Assembly: GCA_023105745.1 (NCBI GenBank)
Contig: JALGQZ010000008.1
Span: forward strand, 45,381,618 to 45,445,617
DNA from: Austropuccinia psidii
Lineage: Eukaryota; Basidiomycota; Pucciniomycetes; Pucciniales; Sphaerophragmiaceae
Length of the DNA stretch: 64,000 nucleotides
Direction: 5' to 3'
A model generated the notes under the pieces. That model saw only the letters and a list, made by a program, of their open reading frames with translations. It was not told the DNA's origin and searched no databases. Numbering within the stretch: position 1 is the first letter of the stretch; every line of letters starts with the position of its first letter. The position numbers and the translations under genes are program-made. Positions 33,380-45,736 of the stretch are shown here, piece by piece.

Positions 33380-34852
33380 GCATAGTGGTTGGGTTATCCA
33401 CAGTTGTGGCACAAATTTCTATCTTTAGGTGTCTCTTTTTCCTTATATTCTTTGTTTTCTTCTATCTTAGACTTATTGTTATATTTGAAGTCATTTCAGT
33501 AGGAGGTGTACCTCAACATAGATGTTTTCTTTGTTACATTGTCATGAAATTTTCTATGTCATCAATGCTGCTTTTTTTCTGTATCTTTTTTCCACTGAAT
33601 TTGCCAAGCCTCCTGCAAGGTTTGCCAAAAATTTCTGGTTCTTCATTTCTATTTCCATATGTGGATCAATATATTTTAGTCCCTTGTTTTTTCTTAAGAC
33701 ACCAATAATAAGGTCCTTTTTCTCTAGAGTATCTGTTGCACTCAAAAGAGAAAATATCTTGCCAAATCCAAATGATGTTTTTGTTATTTTTTATTATTCA
33801 GTTTCTCCACCATTCCTAGCTCTTAATGATATATATCTGTTTCATTTAAGTATACCATATGTTGCATTACCTCTGAATTCTATTTTGAGTCTTGTTATTA
33901 TCCAGTAGTCTTGTATCCTTTTGAAATCATCCAAAAGCCATCAATATAAACCCTGAGCTCCATGTTATCATGTTTTCTGATTCCTGAGGACTTAGGCCAG
34001 TTTTCCACTTCCTTTTATTTTTTAAATTCTTTTTTCACAAAGTAACTGAGGTTTTCACCATGTTGGAAGAGGGACTCAGAACTTACACTTCTATCCTTGT
34101 ATGCAGGTACTTGATTTTCTGATTTATCCTCCTCTTCAGCTTTTTGAGAGTTATTGATGGGTGAATAAGGTTTGTATTTTTGGGGTAATAAATTATATTG
34201 TTCCTGTTTTAAAAAAGGTAGTACACCTCTATTCTAAGGGTTTTCTGTTGTTTCTCAACAATTCTTAAGTCCCTTCTCAAATGTTTTTCCCTCTAATAGT
34301 GATTTCAATGCTCTGTTGGTTTCCTCAGATTTCTCTCAAATTATGTATGAGTTTCTTTTCAATTATTTTATTACTGCATATTGGGAGGCATTCTCCTTCC
34401 TCATTGTATTCATTTCTGATATTACTGTTTTTGAATTCTCATATGCACATTCCATGAATCTTCCTAGCTTGACCCATGTTAATATATAATTGATAGGCTC
34501 ATTGATATAAAAATTATGAGTGGGTATTATATCATCAGTCATAATACCTGGATAAATTGATTGTGAGTTAGTAATACTACATGTGGGTACACTAAGTCTT
34601 TGGTTTTGTGTACCTCCTGTAGTAATTTAATTGATTTCTTCATCAAAGGATCTGATTATTTCTTTCTCTGGTTAAAAGAAGCTTTTTTCCTTGGGATTCT
34701 TGTATTATTCTAGGAACTAAAAGGGATGAATGGGAATTCCTGGATGAAATGGACTTTGCCTTGTAAGTGCTGCAGCTGCTAGACTGTTGTGTGGAAAATG
34801 TAACTCCTTCCTCCATACCTTGGTGAACCTGAATCCTATTTTTCTCTGCCAT
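33380..34852 (-). pseudogene. Relic E Gag remnant
   Basis: The recognisable parts are a decayed CCHC knuckle (LCHNCG, stop, PNHYAN, about 33395-33415), a Gag core start (ENWPKSSG...MELRVYIDGF, about 33925-34000, matching EWPHFTGEGEYDHMEF in element A) and an N-terminal piece with an ATG at 34852 (MAEKNRIQVHQ). Several long plus-strand open frames over the same interval are hydrophobic, T-rich shadows. Confidence 0.65.
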
Positions 34853-34949
34853 ATGCCATTAATTCTCTATGACTTGGGTTTCTTCCTGGTTTTCTCTTAT
34901 TCTTGTTTTTCTCTCTTCCAAGAGCCTTAAATGAATTCTTGAAGTTTCT

Positions 34950-35670
34950 ACCTCATTTCTACATAGAAAAGCAAATACTATAGTTACAGCTAGTTGCCAT
35001 GAGGTAAATTCCTTAATAATTGTAAAAAATGTTTAAATCACTCTTTTTTGGTTTATCCTTGAAAAATCATTATTGATGGTCATGACTACAGGAGTCATAG
35101 CTTATCATTACCTCCTTTTAACATCAAAAGAACAGCTTATCTGCTATTTCCTCATGATTAAATGAGATTGTAGCTTGGGGAACAGGTTCTCAAAAGTTTT
35201 TAATAGACTAATTGGGCAATTATCAGCCATACATTCAAGGTTTAGAGCCGGTATTGCCCCAGAGACCTCTGAAATTGTGTGCCCTGGCCCCCTTTTATGT
35301 TTTTTGTCCGGCTCAGCTATTTGAAAAGCAAGAATGGTGATTCAGGCTTCAAGACTGATATCCACTATGGGCTTAGCAGATTTTTATGTATGAACACAGT
35401 AATCATAGGTTCCAAAAAAATGCATGAAATTATTCTTAGTGTATATGTAACATGATATTTCTCACATTTCCATTATTTTGGCATGGAATTGAGAAAAAAA
35501 AATTCACAATTATTTCATGTGGTATTGATGACTTGGTGTTGAATTATTTTCCATATCACCACCTCATAGAGTTAGTTTAAGATTATTCACTCTATGGAGT
35601 TACCCAAGGTGAACCTTTGTGTAGAATCCAATTCTGGCCTTCAATTCATAAATTTCCCCAGCACAGTATG
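34950..35670 (-). repeat. 5' flank/LTR of relic E, copy 1
   Basis: This aligns over about 700 bases with 44250-44960, sharing GTTACAGCTAGTTG, CTCATTACCTCCTT, GACTGATATCCACTATGGG and GTGTATATGTAA. Since it lies on the gag side of relic E, and the other copy ends at 45112 in AAGGCTCACA (an LTR-A/B-type terminus), it probably represents the untranslated leader and part of the LTR. Confidence 0.6.
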
Positions 35671-36430
35671 ATATAATTAATTATTCTTCATGATAAGATC
35701 CATATAAAGTATAAAGGATTCCATAATTTAATCTTATCAAGTGATATATTTTCAATTGTTGAATAAATTGAATTTCATTTGATATAGCAAGAAATAATTT
35801 TTGAATTATAAGAGGTGTAAGGCTCTTTATATCATGGGAAGGAGGTGTTGGTCCGATTAAATCTTATATTTTGTGAAAATGTGGATAATAGTTTGTTTCA
35901 AATTTAATATGAGTTCTTGTATTTCAGGGATAATATAAATAGAAAAAACTATTCTCAATGAATGTTTTTGTGGGAAATAATACTTTTGAACCTGATATTT
36001 ACAAAAAAATCACTAATTATTTACCCATTTACAAAGAAGGGAATGATATATTTGAATTTGTATTCAGCTTATCAAATCATGATAAATCAAGGCTTTGGGA
36101 AAAAGTGATTATGAAACATGATTTTTCTTTGTTTTTTGTGAGTGAGAGAAACTACTGATGTGTGATTATTTCAAGAGAAATACCTCTATGAAAACAATCT
36201 TAAGGCTGGAAATATTGAGACATGATAGAAGAAACTTGATAGAAAAAAACCTATAAGAAAAGATTATGATAAGAGATGGTGAAGGAGGGCAATTTGATTT
36301 TCAAAAATGTGAAATAAAATTTTTCATAACTCATGGTTTCATCTTGATTTCAACACACTTGGGTTTTTTGTCAAAGAATTTAGTGGAATTAAGGATATTT
36401 GAGGATTTTCAGAAGATACACAGTTGAATT
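35671..36430. other. AT-rich interval, unrecognised
   Basis: One 66-codon plus-strand frame (35958-36158) has a plausible residue mix (NTFEPDIYKKI) but no family I know. No repeat match was found inside the window. Confidence 0.4.
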
Positions 36431-36434
36431 AATT

Positions 36435-38885
36435 TTATGAACTGTATTTCTGAATATTGAAAATCCAGCTTGGAAGATTCCAAAATGAAAATAGAAAGTT
36501 AGAGCCCAGTTTCAAGCAAGTTGGAAGCTGGGTTGGACCTGGGTGTGACCTGCTACCCCTGCCAGGGGGGATAGAGTTTTTTTTCATGGTGACTGGTATT
36601 TGCTTGCAAATATTGGAAAAAGAAAATATTTGATTTTTTTCTCCAATTGTAAAGCTTCTATCTTTATGTTTATTTATATCAATAACATGAATTTCCAAGT
36701 AGTCATTTTCAAGAATTATATGTTGAGAAGGACAGTTATCTTGTACTACTATCTATGTTTTGATTCTCATACTTCCTTCTGTGTGTGGAAATATCAAGTT
36801 GGTTTCTGATATACTAAAAGCATACATATCATTACTTGAACTACTGAATTTCACACCTTCTACTGTTAATAGATGGGTTTTACATTTTGAAAGTATGTTT
36901 TGAAGATACTCCTTCGCTACACAAGTGCAAAATTCTCCTGTGTCAAGATTGACTTTAGCTTCTACATAATCCATCAATATTGAAATAATACAAGATTCTC
37001 CAGAAGTATCACCTTTGCATCTAGCAGGTTTGGGTTTAAAAATTTATAGATCTCAAATTTTGATAAAGTGGTAGAAGTCCTCACTAAATTGTGGTAAAGG
37101 GGTATGGACTTCAGTAGCTTCAAAGAGTGCTGTTGAATTTTAAAGCTGGAAGTCCTGTACTGGTGTGTCATCAGAGATTCCAGAATCTTGCTCAGATTCT
37201 TATTTCTCTTCAGTACACTAAACCCCTTCAATAACTTGAATTTCATTTATTTTTAAATTTTTTGTACAGTTTTTAGCTAAATGGGAGGTGCTCCCACATT
37301 CAGATACTTCCAGACAGGTCTTTCAGGTCTCCTATCTTATCAAGAAATCTTTGGCATAATTCAGGGTTAAACAGGGTTTTCAGTCCAGATTGTATAAGCT
37401 CTTGTAATAGTAAATATATCTTCCATTGCATTTATATAGTCTTCTATTTGAAAGGGCTCTACAAATCTTCATTTGATGGCATGTAGTAGTGTCCTCCATA
37501 TTTCCTGAATATTTTCATATTAAAAATTAAGTCAGAAATATCTGGGTGTAAAGAAGATTGTCTGTCTTTTTGATTGAGGAACAAATTAAGTGGTTTGTCT
37601 TTTTCTGAATCAAAAATGGCACTTTAGAAAGAAGTTTCAGTTTCAAATCTCCAGGAATTGTTAGCCTACTTGTGATTATCTCAGATTTCCACCAGATCCA
37701 ATTATGTCTTCCATTATTTTGTCTCATCTCTAAATAAAATTTCTTTGAAGGAGTGGTAGAGAAAGTGTGTAATTTGGGTACTATGACTTCAGAAGGTATG
37801 CAAAGGTCCTCTTTCAAAATAGCAATTTTTCTACTTAATTAAATATGGCTGTTTTCTCCTTCACCAGAGAATTTTGGAAATTCTTCTATTTTGGGAATAT
37901 CTTTTGCAGTAATTCTATTTTATACTGAAAAAGGGGTTTCAATTTTCTTTACAGAATTTTTTCCTTCAGTTAAAGGTGTGGAGTGTCTGGGAATATGTGA
38001 ATAAGGCTTGTAATTATTATAAATTGGATTCACTTGTGAAACTATCTCCTCCCTTAATGTTTATCTTTCATCATCACTCCTCTAAAAATGTGGGGAAAAA
38101 ATATTTGTGTTATGAACTATCTCCAAAACATGTTCCTTTCACTTTGTGAGCTGGTAATTTTTTTTTTTTTTTTTTTGTACGTGATATCATTGATGGAAAT
38201 ATTATCAAGCTCATCATTTTGAGCTTCATTTTTTTTCTCAATTGTGTAAAATGTATTTTAAATTGACTCAAGCCTTGCATTTGTCACTTTATACCATTCA
38301 ATTATAATTCTGTCATAATTTCTTAAGACATTGACATTTTATGTTAATTTCTTTGGTTATTTGTCAAATTTGTTGAATTTTACATCAATAATAGACTGAA
38401 TTTATCTAATCTCATCCACCATTTGCATTGAAAGGTCCTTTTTATCCTTTCTTGCTCCTTTGATGTGAGCTCCATAAGATTTATGGCCATAATGAACAAA
38501 CTTTCCATGGCTGAAGGCTTCAATTTGGAAATCCTGTACCCTTGTGGGTAAGGTCTTCCTAAATTCTATTTGCCTTTCCCCTTTCCTTGATTGTTCCTTG
38601 GACCTTTCTTTTTCTTCTTGGGTCTTTTGTGTTTGCCTTTGGAAAGCTCTGGAGCTGGTTGACACTACTTGTTGTTGTTTTTCCAAAGCTGGGGTCATTT
38701 CTGGTTCCTTCTTTTGGTCTACAGATAAAATACTTTGGTTCTTCAAACATCCCTTTATCTTTTTGACCTTGTCTTTGAAATACAATGTGCTCCATCCTCC
38801 TAGCATTTCTATGGTTTTCTACTGACCCAGAAAGCTCTTTATGTGTAAGTAGCAGTTCATAGCCCCTTTCCAAATGCTTGAGCAT
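36435..38885 (-). pseudogene. Relic F: Ty3 gag, protease and start of RT
   Basis: On the minus strand, 39150-38402 carries the Q/K/E-rich Gag N-terminus, 37900-37520 the Gag core (SEVIVPKLHTFSTTPSKKFYLEMRQNNGRHNWIWWK, matched to WYIKLRQAHGHQSWTWWK of element A), 36977-36753 the protease with KVNLDTGEFCTC, and 36698-36560 the linker DINKHKDRSFTIGEKNQ. The pol is then cut off at about 36450, after a GC-rich short insert (36500-36572). The protease keeps DTG. Stops separate all the pieces. Confidence 0.78.
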
Positions 38886-39221
38886 ATTTTACACTAATCT
38901 TCCTTTGCTTCTCTGTACCAGTATTTGTACTTGGCTTATATACTTCTATAGCTGCCACTTGGAAGTTTTTCAACCATTGAAACATCATCTTGAATCAGTT
39001 TAGGCTCAGACCTCATCTCAAAGGTTGTTGCTATAGACCCTTAGGAATGGGGGGAAGCTCTGGAATCCTACAAATGTTCCTTTCTTGAGGAAGGCCTGAA
39101 AGGTCTGGCCCTGTTTTTTCCTCTTCCTTTTCCATATCCATATGGTTGGACTGAATAGTTTTTTCAGCTTCTTGTATTCACAATTTTCATAAATTTAATA
39201 ATAAAGACAAATAACACACAC

Positions 39222-39375
39222 CTTTTGGTGGTTTTTTTGAATAACTCTGTTTTAAATAAAGTGCAACCTGTGTAAATTTTCACTTCAATACCTCCTTCAG
39301 ATTCTGGACTGGTGATATATCTCTTTCTGAGTTTATTACCAGCTGAAATAACCTGATTAAAAACAGTAGAAGCTA
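39222..39375 (-). other. Possible leader exon of relic F
   Basis: A minus-strand open piece (for example NKLRKRYITSPESEGGIE) lies between the LTR and Gag and ends at a GTGTGTG donor-like site (39215-39221). Its position mirrors 9172-9346 in element A. The exon role is inference. Confidence 0.35.
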
Positions 39376-39722
39376 AAGATTATAAAAGACAAATTATTTT
39401 TTATATTTTCAAATATTTTCAAGATTTTTTATATGGCTTATTATTTTTCTTAAATTCAAAAAATTATCCTTTTCATAGAAAAAAATCACACTTTAAAATT
39501 TTGAATCAAAAATAAATTTAAAGTAACTCAAATGAGAATTTAATAAGATTTTCCAAGTGAAAAAGCTATGTGTAAAAAATATAAAAACAATACAAGTTCC
39601 TCAATAAAAAAGATTTTGAAAATCTTTCAAAAGGATAATTACTTCACCATGACAAAAGGAGCTCCCAAATTAATGTATTTTAGAGCTTAAGCATAGATTG
39701 ATTAAGGTTTTAATGTTCAAAA

Positions 39723-39742
39723 ACCATGGCCGGGCCACAAAT
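39723..39742 (-). other. Primer-binding-site region of relic F
   Basis: The minus strand reads TTTGTGGCCCGGCCATGGTT directly after the LTR terminus (39743, TGTAAC). It matches the equivalent site of element A at 15 or more of 18 positions. Confidence 0.5.
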
Positions 39743-40872
39743 GTAACATGTGTGTCAGCCTGTGATTCTAAACAAAACACTAGAATCACATCCAACATAC
39801 CATAAGTAATGGTATGAAGAGTATTGGAAAAATATAGCCAATACAGGTATGATATAAAGAAGGAAACTTCCAAAATATAAACATACCAACCTTAGACATA
39901 TAGGATAAGGAAAGAAAAAATATGCCCTGTCACAGATATGACCAAATAAGAAAATACACTTATTTTCACCTCTCATCTAACGGATGAATACTTACTTCAA
40001 ACCCCAACCAAAATCTTATTTCCCTTGAAGATCTCAAGGAGAGATATCCAATGGTACAATCTAATTATATGTAGAATTGTTTCTTCAGGAGATACCATTT
40101 TACCTCTTTTATTCACAAAGAACCTCTCAAACGTCAAAGAGGGCTTGTACAAAACTGTAAAAAAAGTACAACAAGATTAAATATCTAAGTGAGAGCTTTA
40201 ATTTGAGATATGAGATATTCCTTACCTCTGTATCTCCAAAACTTACTGAGAGATCTTGGATCAAAGGTTTAACAAAACCAAATACAGGTTTTCTGAAAAT
40301 AAGAATATAAAGAAACCCCTGTCTCTTTGCTACATATTCATATATCTTTATAGTGAACAATGCCAAGCTGTAGGGCTCATCAAGGCCTACAATGATGTAT
40401 CATTCATATTATGATAAATTTTAAACTGACAGAGATATCTGGCTTGGAAGCTTATCAAGCCATATACTGATGTACAAAAATGCAATAAAATTCCAGAAAC
40501 CCTTATAGCTCCTGAAATTTTTAAGAAGGGTGGACATAAAGCATATAAAACTCAGCAGCTCATCAAGCTCTCCAGTCCTACGCTCTTGAATTCTTTATAT
40601 CCCAAAAACAGAGGGAGATATCTTTGCTGGAAGTTTTTTTGACCAAACTGGTCTGTACCAAACCTGTACTAACCAGTACTAGTCTTATATTTAAAAGAAT
40701 AGTTATTTAAAGTTTAACCCCTCCCAAAATGACTAATATTAGTCTTTGAAACACTCTGGGGATGTCATAGCAGTTCTGACATGGCCTTTCAAAATGTTTT
40801 CCACCCTGTATAGATTGAGAATAATCATTTTGGTCCCAAAACAACAATTATGACTATACTGATGTCAGAATT

Positions 40873-42795
40873 TGTCAGCCTGTGACTCAAAAACAGAGCA
40901 CAAGCATGACAGCCAGACACCATAAACCAATGGTAGAGCAAAATACCACCAAAAAATGGAACTGAGCCAAACCAGCTCAAAAGGTATCAAACAAAAGAGG
41001 AAACCCACCTTTTTCCAAATATACAAGTACCATCATCTTAGTACAAACAATAAAAAAGTCATTCCAGCTCAAAGAAGTTGCTGAGAATAAACCTTAATTT
41101 TCACCTCACATCTGAAGTCCAGAGGAAGAGGCTTAATGGCAGAAAATGGATATTAAAAATGAAGCTCCAACTCCTTGCTATCCAATGGCACTAGCCAATT
41201 TAATCTAACACCAAAACTACAGAAGATATGGCCAAAATAAGGCCAAATAAGGGTTAATAAAATATTCACCTCTCATCTAACCTCTACAGTTTTAGTGTGA
41301 GATACTTTAAGTGGGGTGTTTTTACAAAGAGAACAATCAGGGCTATCTGACGGTGTCATCCATTTCCCCATATCTCATCTAGAACAAAGTTTATGCCACA
41401 AATCAGTTCCATACAGATTTTGAGAAAAGCATATATCCCAATAACAAAAATGGTAGAGCAAAATACCACCAAAAAAATGGAGCTGAGCCAAACCAGCTCA
41501 AATGGTATCAAACAAAAGAGGAAGCTTACCTTCTTTCCAAATATAAAAGTCTCATAATCATAGGACAAAGAATAACAAAGCTGTTGCCAAGAATAAGCCA
41601 TAATTTTCACCTCACATCTGAAATCCAGAGAAAGAGGCTTAACTGCAGCAAATGGGTATTTATATTGAATCTCTAGGTCAAGTCTATCCAATGATACTGG
41701 CCAAACTCAGCTAGCACCAAAACTACAGAAGTAATGGCCAGAATAACGCCAAATTAGGGTGAATGAAATATTTACTTCTCATCTAGCTTCTACAGTTTCA
41801 ATGTGAGATACTTAAAGTGGGGTCTTTTTGGGAATAGCAAAATCAGGTCTATCTGATGGTTTCATCTATTTCTTATATCTCATCTAGAACAAAGGTTATG
41901 GGACAAATAAGTTCCATACAGATTTTGAGGAAAGCATATATCTGAATAACAAAAATTGAACATGGAATAACTTTGCCATATTTAATGTTAACCATATCAA
42001 ATGAGATACTGTTGCGTAGATCACATCCAGGGCTACACAATAAACCAACATTGAGCTCAATATATTGAGAACTGACAAAGATATAGCAGCTTTAAGGTCA
42101 AAATCTCACAGTTTGGCCAATACACCTTTAATGTGGGATACTTTCCCATAGCTATGATTATGAGGTGTGAAATAGACAAAGAAGCTTGTTTATAATTCAA
42201 TACCTCATAGTTCATTCAGTAATGGGGTCCCATACAGGTCCTGTGCAGCATTCTACACATCATACATGTCAGAAGAGGGCTGTGTGGTTCCCAGATGAGA
42301 GTTTTCACCCTGTATTGGGGAAAGATGCCCAGATGTGGTTTCAAAGCCCCATCTGAGCCCAATACAGAGTATACAGGCCTTGTCAAAACCACAAGCCAGT
42401 ACTCTGAAGTGAAAAATCTTCACTTCCTCCATGTGAAGCGGTCCATAGGACCTTTCCACCAAATTTCAGGATAAAAAGGGCCCTTTCTCTGCCCAAAAGA
42501 GGAATCCCCATCCTTCTCTTGAATTACTACATAGTACAGCTTTTCACAATGGTTATACTCTTGGGAAATAATTAGGTATACTTGTAATCTCAAGTATTGT
42601 AGTAGCTATTATTGTAATCCAACAGAAAATTATTGCACCCAGGGCTTTCAATAGCGCTCACCACCACTAAAACTATTTAGTAAAGCCCTTCAATACTATT
42701 TAAAAACTCTTCTTTATTAATTTTTATCCATGTCACAGTCACAGTTAAAGTTGTGTATACTATCTTTATCACTCTATCATAGACTCAGCCTGACT
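40873..42795 (-). mobile_element. LTR of an LTR-C relative, inserted in LTR-C
   Basis: It starts TGTCAGCC and ends CCTGACT (one changed terminal base), is 1923 bp long, and is flanked by GAATT at 40868-40872 and 42796-42800. Removing it restores the alignment of its host to 49490-49510. It shares the TGTCAGCCTGTGACTC terminal module with LTR-C but differs inside, so it is a related family or subfamily. No coding region is attached. Confidence 0.75.
40931..41955. repeat. 520-bp tandem duplication inside the inserted LTR
   Basis: Unit 1 is 40931-41450 and unit 2 is 41451-41955. Both start TGGTAGAGCAAAATACCACC and end ATAACAAAAA, and are alignable along their whole length with scattered changes. 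Each unit holds a CTCACATCTGAA and a CTCATCTA subrepeat. Confidence 0.85.
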
Positions 42796-43207
42796 GAATT
42801 GATGGTATAGACCCACAATTCATCCTCCAGAGTAAAAATAGTCACTCTCAAGACTTATGAAGGGCTAAAAATCCCTTCAAAGTCCCCAAAAGATATGAAA
42901 GAAGGTCTTTTATCACTGGAAAAGACTTACCATATCTTTCTCTTAGTATTCTGAGATGACAAAACTGTTATCAACCAGTAGTGTCCTTATAATCATTAAA
43001 TATAATTAAAAAGTAATTATTGTAGTAATGCTTTATAGTCAGAGGTATTAGAGTATTTCAGCGAAGGTCCTCAATAGACTCATCACAATTGGTACCATGG
43101 AAACAGTAGGAACTTTAATTTTCAAATAAATTAATTTTGATTTGTCACAGTCATATTAACAGCTTTTATTTACTATTTCTTACCTGCTACATAAACTCAC
43201 CCTTACA

Positions 43208-44160
43208 ATTAGTCTATGAAGCCCTTGACAATATTACTATTAATCAAGATTACTATGACTTTTCTTATGAAATATAATAAATAAATTCATCATAGCCACA
43301 AATAAATAATTAATTTCTTAATGAATTTTTTTACTTGCTATACAATGCAAGTTATTATCACAGCAAGAGGTAAGAAGTATTATTAACAAAACCTTTTATT
43401 AAAATAATATAACATTATTTTAATGGATAATTATCTTTTAAAAGAATAATCATATTCAATTCTTGAATAAAACTAAAAGAATTTAGATAAAAAAACTTTG
43501 ATAATAAATCAAACACTAACTAATACTCCAAAAACACCTGGAAAGGGTTTGGAAGAGTGATTTGTGGATTATTTGTGGACTTAAAGGAGCAATAGTTTAT
43601 TTATAGCAGTAATAAAGCAATTGATAGCTTAATACTATTGGAAAAGTTATTATTCTTTCATTTAATGTCTTTTTTATTACTTTCCAAAGTTTAAAATAAT
43701 AAAGAATAACCTCCAATAATACATACTTGTTGGTATTAATGATAAAGCTGAATGATTGGATGATTATTGGAAAAAAATGGCAAGAGTAGGTCTCTTTTAA
43801 GTCTAAAACAGCTCACATAAGCATGCCATTGAGACAACTGAAAAGATGGTGAGTTAGAAACCTTTTACCTTAATTTTTAATTATCAAATCACTTGTAGTC
43901 AAGTGAAGTTATCATCATTACTTAATTAAGTCAATTTACATGACTTTCAACCCATTTATGGTTAAGAAATGAAATATTAAAAAGTGTGAATATTCTATTT
44001 CAAAATGAACATTTTTTTCTTGAAGGTATTTATTTTATTGTAAATTTCATCAGAGGTTGTATTTTCTGTGAGTTTTTGAAGATTCAATTTTTTGTGTGAA
44101 ATCATCAAAAATGGACTGTAAGTCAAGCTTCTAATTTGAATTATTAATTAATAATTTTTT
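43208..44160. other. AT-rich interval, unrecognised
   Basis: No open frame or repeat match could be supported here; the sequence is dominated by short A/T runs. Confidence 0.5.
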
Positions 44161-44239
44161 TAGTCTTTATGATCCCTTTTTCCATTTTTCTGGAAGCTTA
44201 AGAATTATTCATTAAGAGTTTTCTTTTCAATGAACTTTT

Positions 44240-45112
44240 GAAGTTTGTACTTCATTTCTGCATAGCAAAGCAAATGATATAGTTACAGCTAGTTGTTATG
44301 AGGTAAATTTCTGGATACTAGTCCAAAAAGTGTTATAATTACTATTTTGGGTTTAGTCATTTAAAATAACTAATAACAGACAGGGTTTCATGATTTGTAG
44401 TTTCTCATTACCTCCTTGTCATGTCAAAATAGCACCTTATTTGCTCTTTTCTCATGATTTGATGGGATTTTAACTTAGTGGCTAGATTCCCAAAAGGTTT
44501 GAATATACTAGTTTGTCTATTATAAGCCATTTATCTGTGCTTTATAGTTGGCCATGCCTCAGAGGCATCAGATGCTGGGTACCCTAGCTCTCTCTTTGAT
44601 TTCTTTTGTCCCCCTTAGCTATTTTGTTGTCAAAGATAGTATATAAGGCTTAAAGACTGATATCCACTATGGGTGTTTAAAAGTTTATTGAGGAATACAG
44701 TAATATTAGGTTACAAATATATGCATAACACTATTTTTAGTGTATATGTAATATAGGATTTCTCACATTCCCATTATTTTGGAATGAAATTGAGAAAAAC
44801 AAAATGCTTCACAATTATTTGATGTTTTATTGATAAGTTGGTGTTAAATTATTCTCCATATTAAAGCCGCATGGAGTTAATTTAATCTTATTCACCCTAT
44901 GGAGGTATCATATATTTAATTCTGTATAGAATCCAAATATGGCCTTAAATCCATAGACTTACCTACAAACAAAAAAGTTATTCATCTTTTATCAGATAAA
45001 AAATGATGAATGTTGGATGGAGAAATTAATTATGGGACTTTACTACTTTAAAAGTTATTTTTATATTAATGGTGACCTATTTTGGTATGTAGAAATTACT
45101 TCAAGGCTCACA
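44240..45112 (-). repeat. 5' flank/LTR of relic E type, copy 2
   Basis: This aligns with 34950-35670 and then runs to AAGGCTCACA at 45112. Reversed, that end reads TGTGAGCCTTGAAGT...CATACC...GGTCAC, closely like the start of LTR-B and of the element A LTR, so 45112 is an LTR terminus. No target duplication was identified because the other end is unclear. Confidence 0.55.
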
Positions 45113-45736
45113 CAAGTACCTATCATTATAATAATAAGAATGATTAGTAAACTCCCAATTTTCATTACTAGTTAGCAAATTATAAAATTTTAACAATAAG
45201 TAAAAAAGTAAATTACTTGTTCAAAAAGTGGAAAAGATCGGAATTCTTCTTTTATAATAATTCTATTATTACAGCAAAAGCAATAACATTTTTACTGGTT
45301 AAATCATTATGGATTTATTCTTTGAATGAATCATGTTTTATTCTGAAAGCCAAAATTCTTTTTCTCGACAGGGGAGGTTTGAAATGATCACAGATATAGT
45401 GAAAAAATGGTCAATATGAGTTTCCTGAGGTTAAAAGCTTGAGAAAACTGTTATCGTTTAGTTATTTGAATAGTCACTTGCATGACACAATCTGGGTGTG
45501 TGTGATGTCTAATTATTTTCAATCTCTTATGTGACATAAAAATATTATGGAAGGAATTCTTCTCTTTACTTATTCATTACCCTAAATCTACTCTGAGCTT
45601 ATTTAATGATAATATTAAGTATTTTCCTTCATAAAAAATCAATAAAAAATGATAATCTTAATGTTCATATATAATATTGATGATTTTCAATGTGACTATA
45701 TAATAAATATGTTTTCATTTACAAATAATAAATATA

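Larger units (their letters stand above)
39743..43207 (-). repeat. LTR-C copy in reverse orientation (5' LTR of relic F), split by an inserted LTR
   Basis: The outer parts (39743-40872 and 42796-43207) are the reverse complement of 49087-50606 and of 1-1434. Landmarks include the conserved TACAGGGTGGAAAA and TTGAGTCACAGGCTGACA modules. The plus-strand left end is TGTAACATGTG and the right end is CCCTTACA. The interruption is at 40873-42795. Confidence 0.7.

Noticed and set aside
32434..33908. Series of long hydrophobic plus-strand frames resembling membrane proteins
   Set aside because: They are antisense to the Ty3 relic E gag and protease; the T-rich strand of an A-rich gene yields F/L/S-rich shadows.
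38158..38176. Run of 19 T
   Set aside because: A simple homopolymer in a decayed element with no poly(A)-retroelement structure next to it.
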